A stretch of DNA of 7,514 bases from Mollicutes bacterium (GTDB lineage: Bacteria > Bacillota_I > Bacilli_A > RF39 > UBA660): assembly GCA_003566505.1 (NCBI GenBank), contig PXDA01000001.1, positions 1 through 7,514 on the forward strand, in the 5' to 3' direction. The translations under genes and the position numbers were made by a program. Shown here piece by piece: positions 6,766 to 7,514 of the stretch. Position 1 is the stretch's first letter. Each line of letters opens with the position of its first letter. The notes under the pieces were generated by a model. It made no database searches, was not told where the DNA came from, and saw only the letters and a program-made list of their open reading frames with translations.

Positions 6766-6770
6766 ACTCA

Positions 6771-7514
6771 TCACTGCAAACGATATTCATAAAAATGATC
6801 TCGTATTAAAACAATAATCTTTAAATTATCGGCATGCAAAGCCTCTTTAGGCACCTCTAAAAAATAATCATTAGTTGGTGCGCGTTGCGGCCGTACTAAT
6901 CCCACAAAACGACGAGTTTTTAACTCCCCATCAATTTCATAACGCAAAAAAGCAAAATGCCGTAAAAAATCACCTAAATTAAACCGTAAATGTTCCACTT
7001 GTTCACCTAAAACAAAATCACCATCTACTCTTAACAAAGCTAAATCATAATTTGTACTATAACCTGGTCGCAAATATTCAGTAGACGTAAAACAACGATT
7101 CGTGCGTCCACAAAATCTATAATTTAAAGCAAAATATTCTGACAACTCATAACTGTTTAATTCAACATAACTATGTAATATTGGTCGATTAAAATACATT
7201 CGCTCCTGAGTACGAGTAATTAAATGAACAATCTCATCATCAATGTTTTCTGGTTTCAACAACACACTATGAATACCACGACCTTCAATTAAATCACCAT
7301 GCACATCAACATAATCAAAACGCATTTGACGTTCAATAAAATCAGCCGGAATTTCAAAAGCAAAAATATACTCCTGAGCATCGCCAGTAAATTCTTGATT
7401 AAAATATATTGAACCAAAATCTATTAAATGATCACCAAATCGATGATTATGATAAAAAGAATAATTGCCGATTGTAACTCGAAATTGCGAACGATCAAGT
7501 TGTTGACTTTGACC
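6771..7514 (-). CDS. Unrecognised beta-rich protein, 5' end beyond window
   Basis: The frame is open from base 7514 to a TGA stop at 6771-6773, giving 247 residues of a longer protein. The first internal Met (codon at 7325) has no convincing ribosome-binding site, and the coding sequence continues well beyond it, so the true start lies outside the window. The visible part is rich in aromatic and charged residues in short alternating stretches (RVTIGNYSFYHNHRF, EYIFAFEIPADF, LKIIVLIRDHFYEYRLQ), suggesting a mostly beta fold. Only two cysteines occur, at visible residues 135 and 141, in FCGRTNRCF, which could close a small loop if the protein is exported. There is no membrane helix in the visible part; any signal peptide would be in the missing region. 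It is 18 nt upstream of the type I membrane protein gene and belongs to the same operon. I do not recognise a family and assign no function. Confidence 0.8.
   Translation of the reverse strand, partial: GQSQQLDRSQFRVTIGNYSFYHNHRFGDHLIDFGSIYFNQEFTGDAQEYIFAFEIPADFIERQMRFDYVDVHGDLIEGRGIHSVLLKPENIDDEIVHLITRTQERMYFNRPILHSYVELNSYELSEYFALNYRFCGRTNRCFTSTEYLRPGYSTNYDLALLRVDGDFVLGEQVEHLRFNLGDFLRHFAFLRYEIDGELKTRRFVGLVRPQRAPTNDYFLEVPKEALHADNLKIIVLIRDHFYEYRLQ

Noticed and set aside
1..7514. tRNA, rRNA, CRISPR, insertion sequence or phage attachment site
   Set aside because: Coding sequence fills the window except for gaps of 47 nt or less, and no terminal inverted repeats, spaced repeats or transposase motifs were seen.

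Overview
The window is a gene-dense, AT-rich stretch (about one-third GC by eye) with every gene on the minus strand, transcribed from right to left. Ribosome-binding sites are strong Gram-positive types (GGAGG, GAGGGGAG, AAGAGGGG). Tryptophan is read from TGG, and TGA is used as a stop (tandem TGA TGA at 6768-6773), so the code is standard table 11 and not the Mycoplasma code. This suggests a low-GC Bacillota or Bacilli/Mollicutes-related lineage such as an uncultured gut or anaerobic bacterium. The taxon is an inference and cannot be fixed from the sequence alone.

Layout in transcription order: (1) the C-terminal part of an unrecognised beta-rich protein whose start lies beyond the right edge (6771-7514); (2) a 225-residue type I membrane protein with a signal peptide, a four-cysteine ectodomain, an acidic linker and one C-terminal membrane helix (6075-6752); (3) a very large exported protein of 1273 residues with 40 cysteines and no visible C-terminal anchor (2243-6064); (4) a 135-residue protein with a membrane helix at its extreme N-terminus, resembling a TadE-type minor pilin in build (1819-2226); (5) a CpaB/RcpC-like SAF-domain protein with an unusual acidic-aromatic tail (924-1802); (6) the N-terminal 292 residues of a CpaF/TadA-type secretion ATPase, cut by the left edge (1-876). 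Gaps are 10-18 nt, except for 47 nt before the ATPase gene, which holds a short palindrome. I see no promoter or terminator in the window, so it is probably the middle of one long operon.

The CpaB-like protein followed by a CpaF-like ATPase identifies a Tad (tight adherence, Flp-type IV pilus) assembly locus. TadB/TadC membrane proteins would be expected just beyond the left edge. The four upstream genes are not standard Tad components. My working model is a Gram-positive Tad-like machine that assembles or displays a giant disulfide-rich surface protein, with the single-pass membrane protein and the partial protein as accessory or anchoring subunits. The ATPase and the CpaB-like assignment rest on visible motifs; the link between the giant protein and the pilus is inferred from gene order only. 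No RNA genes, mobile elements or CRISPR arrays are visible, and no stretch longer than 47 nt lacks a gene.
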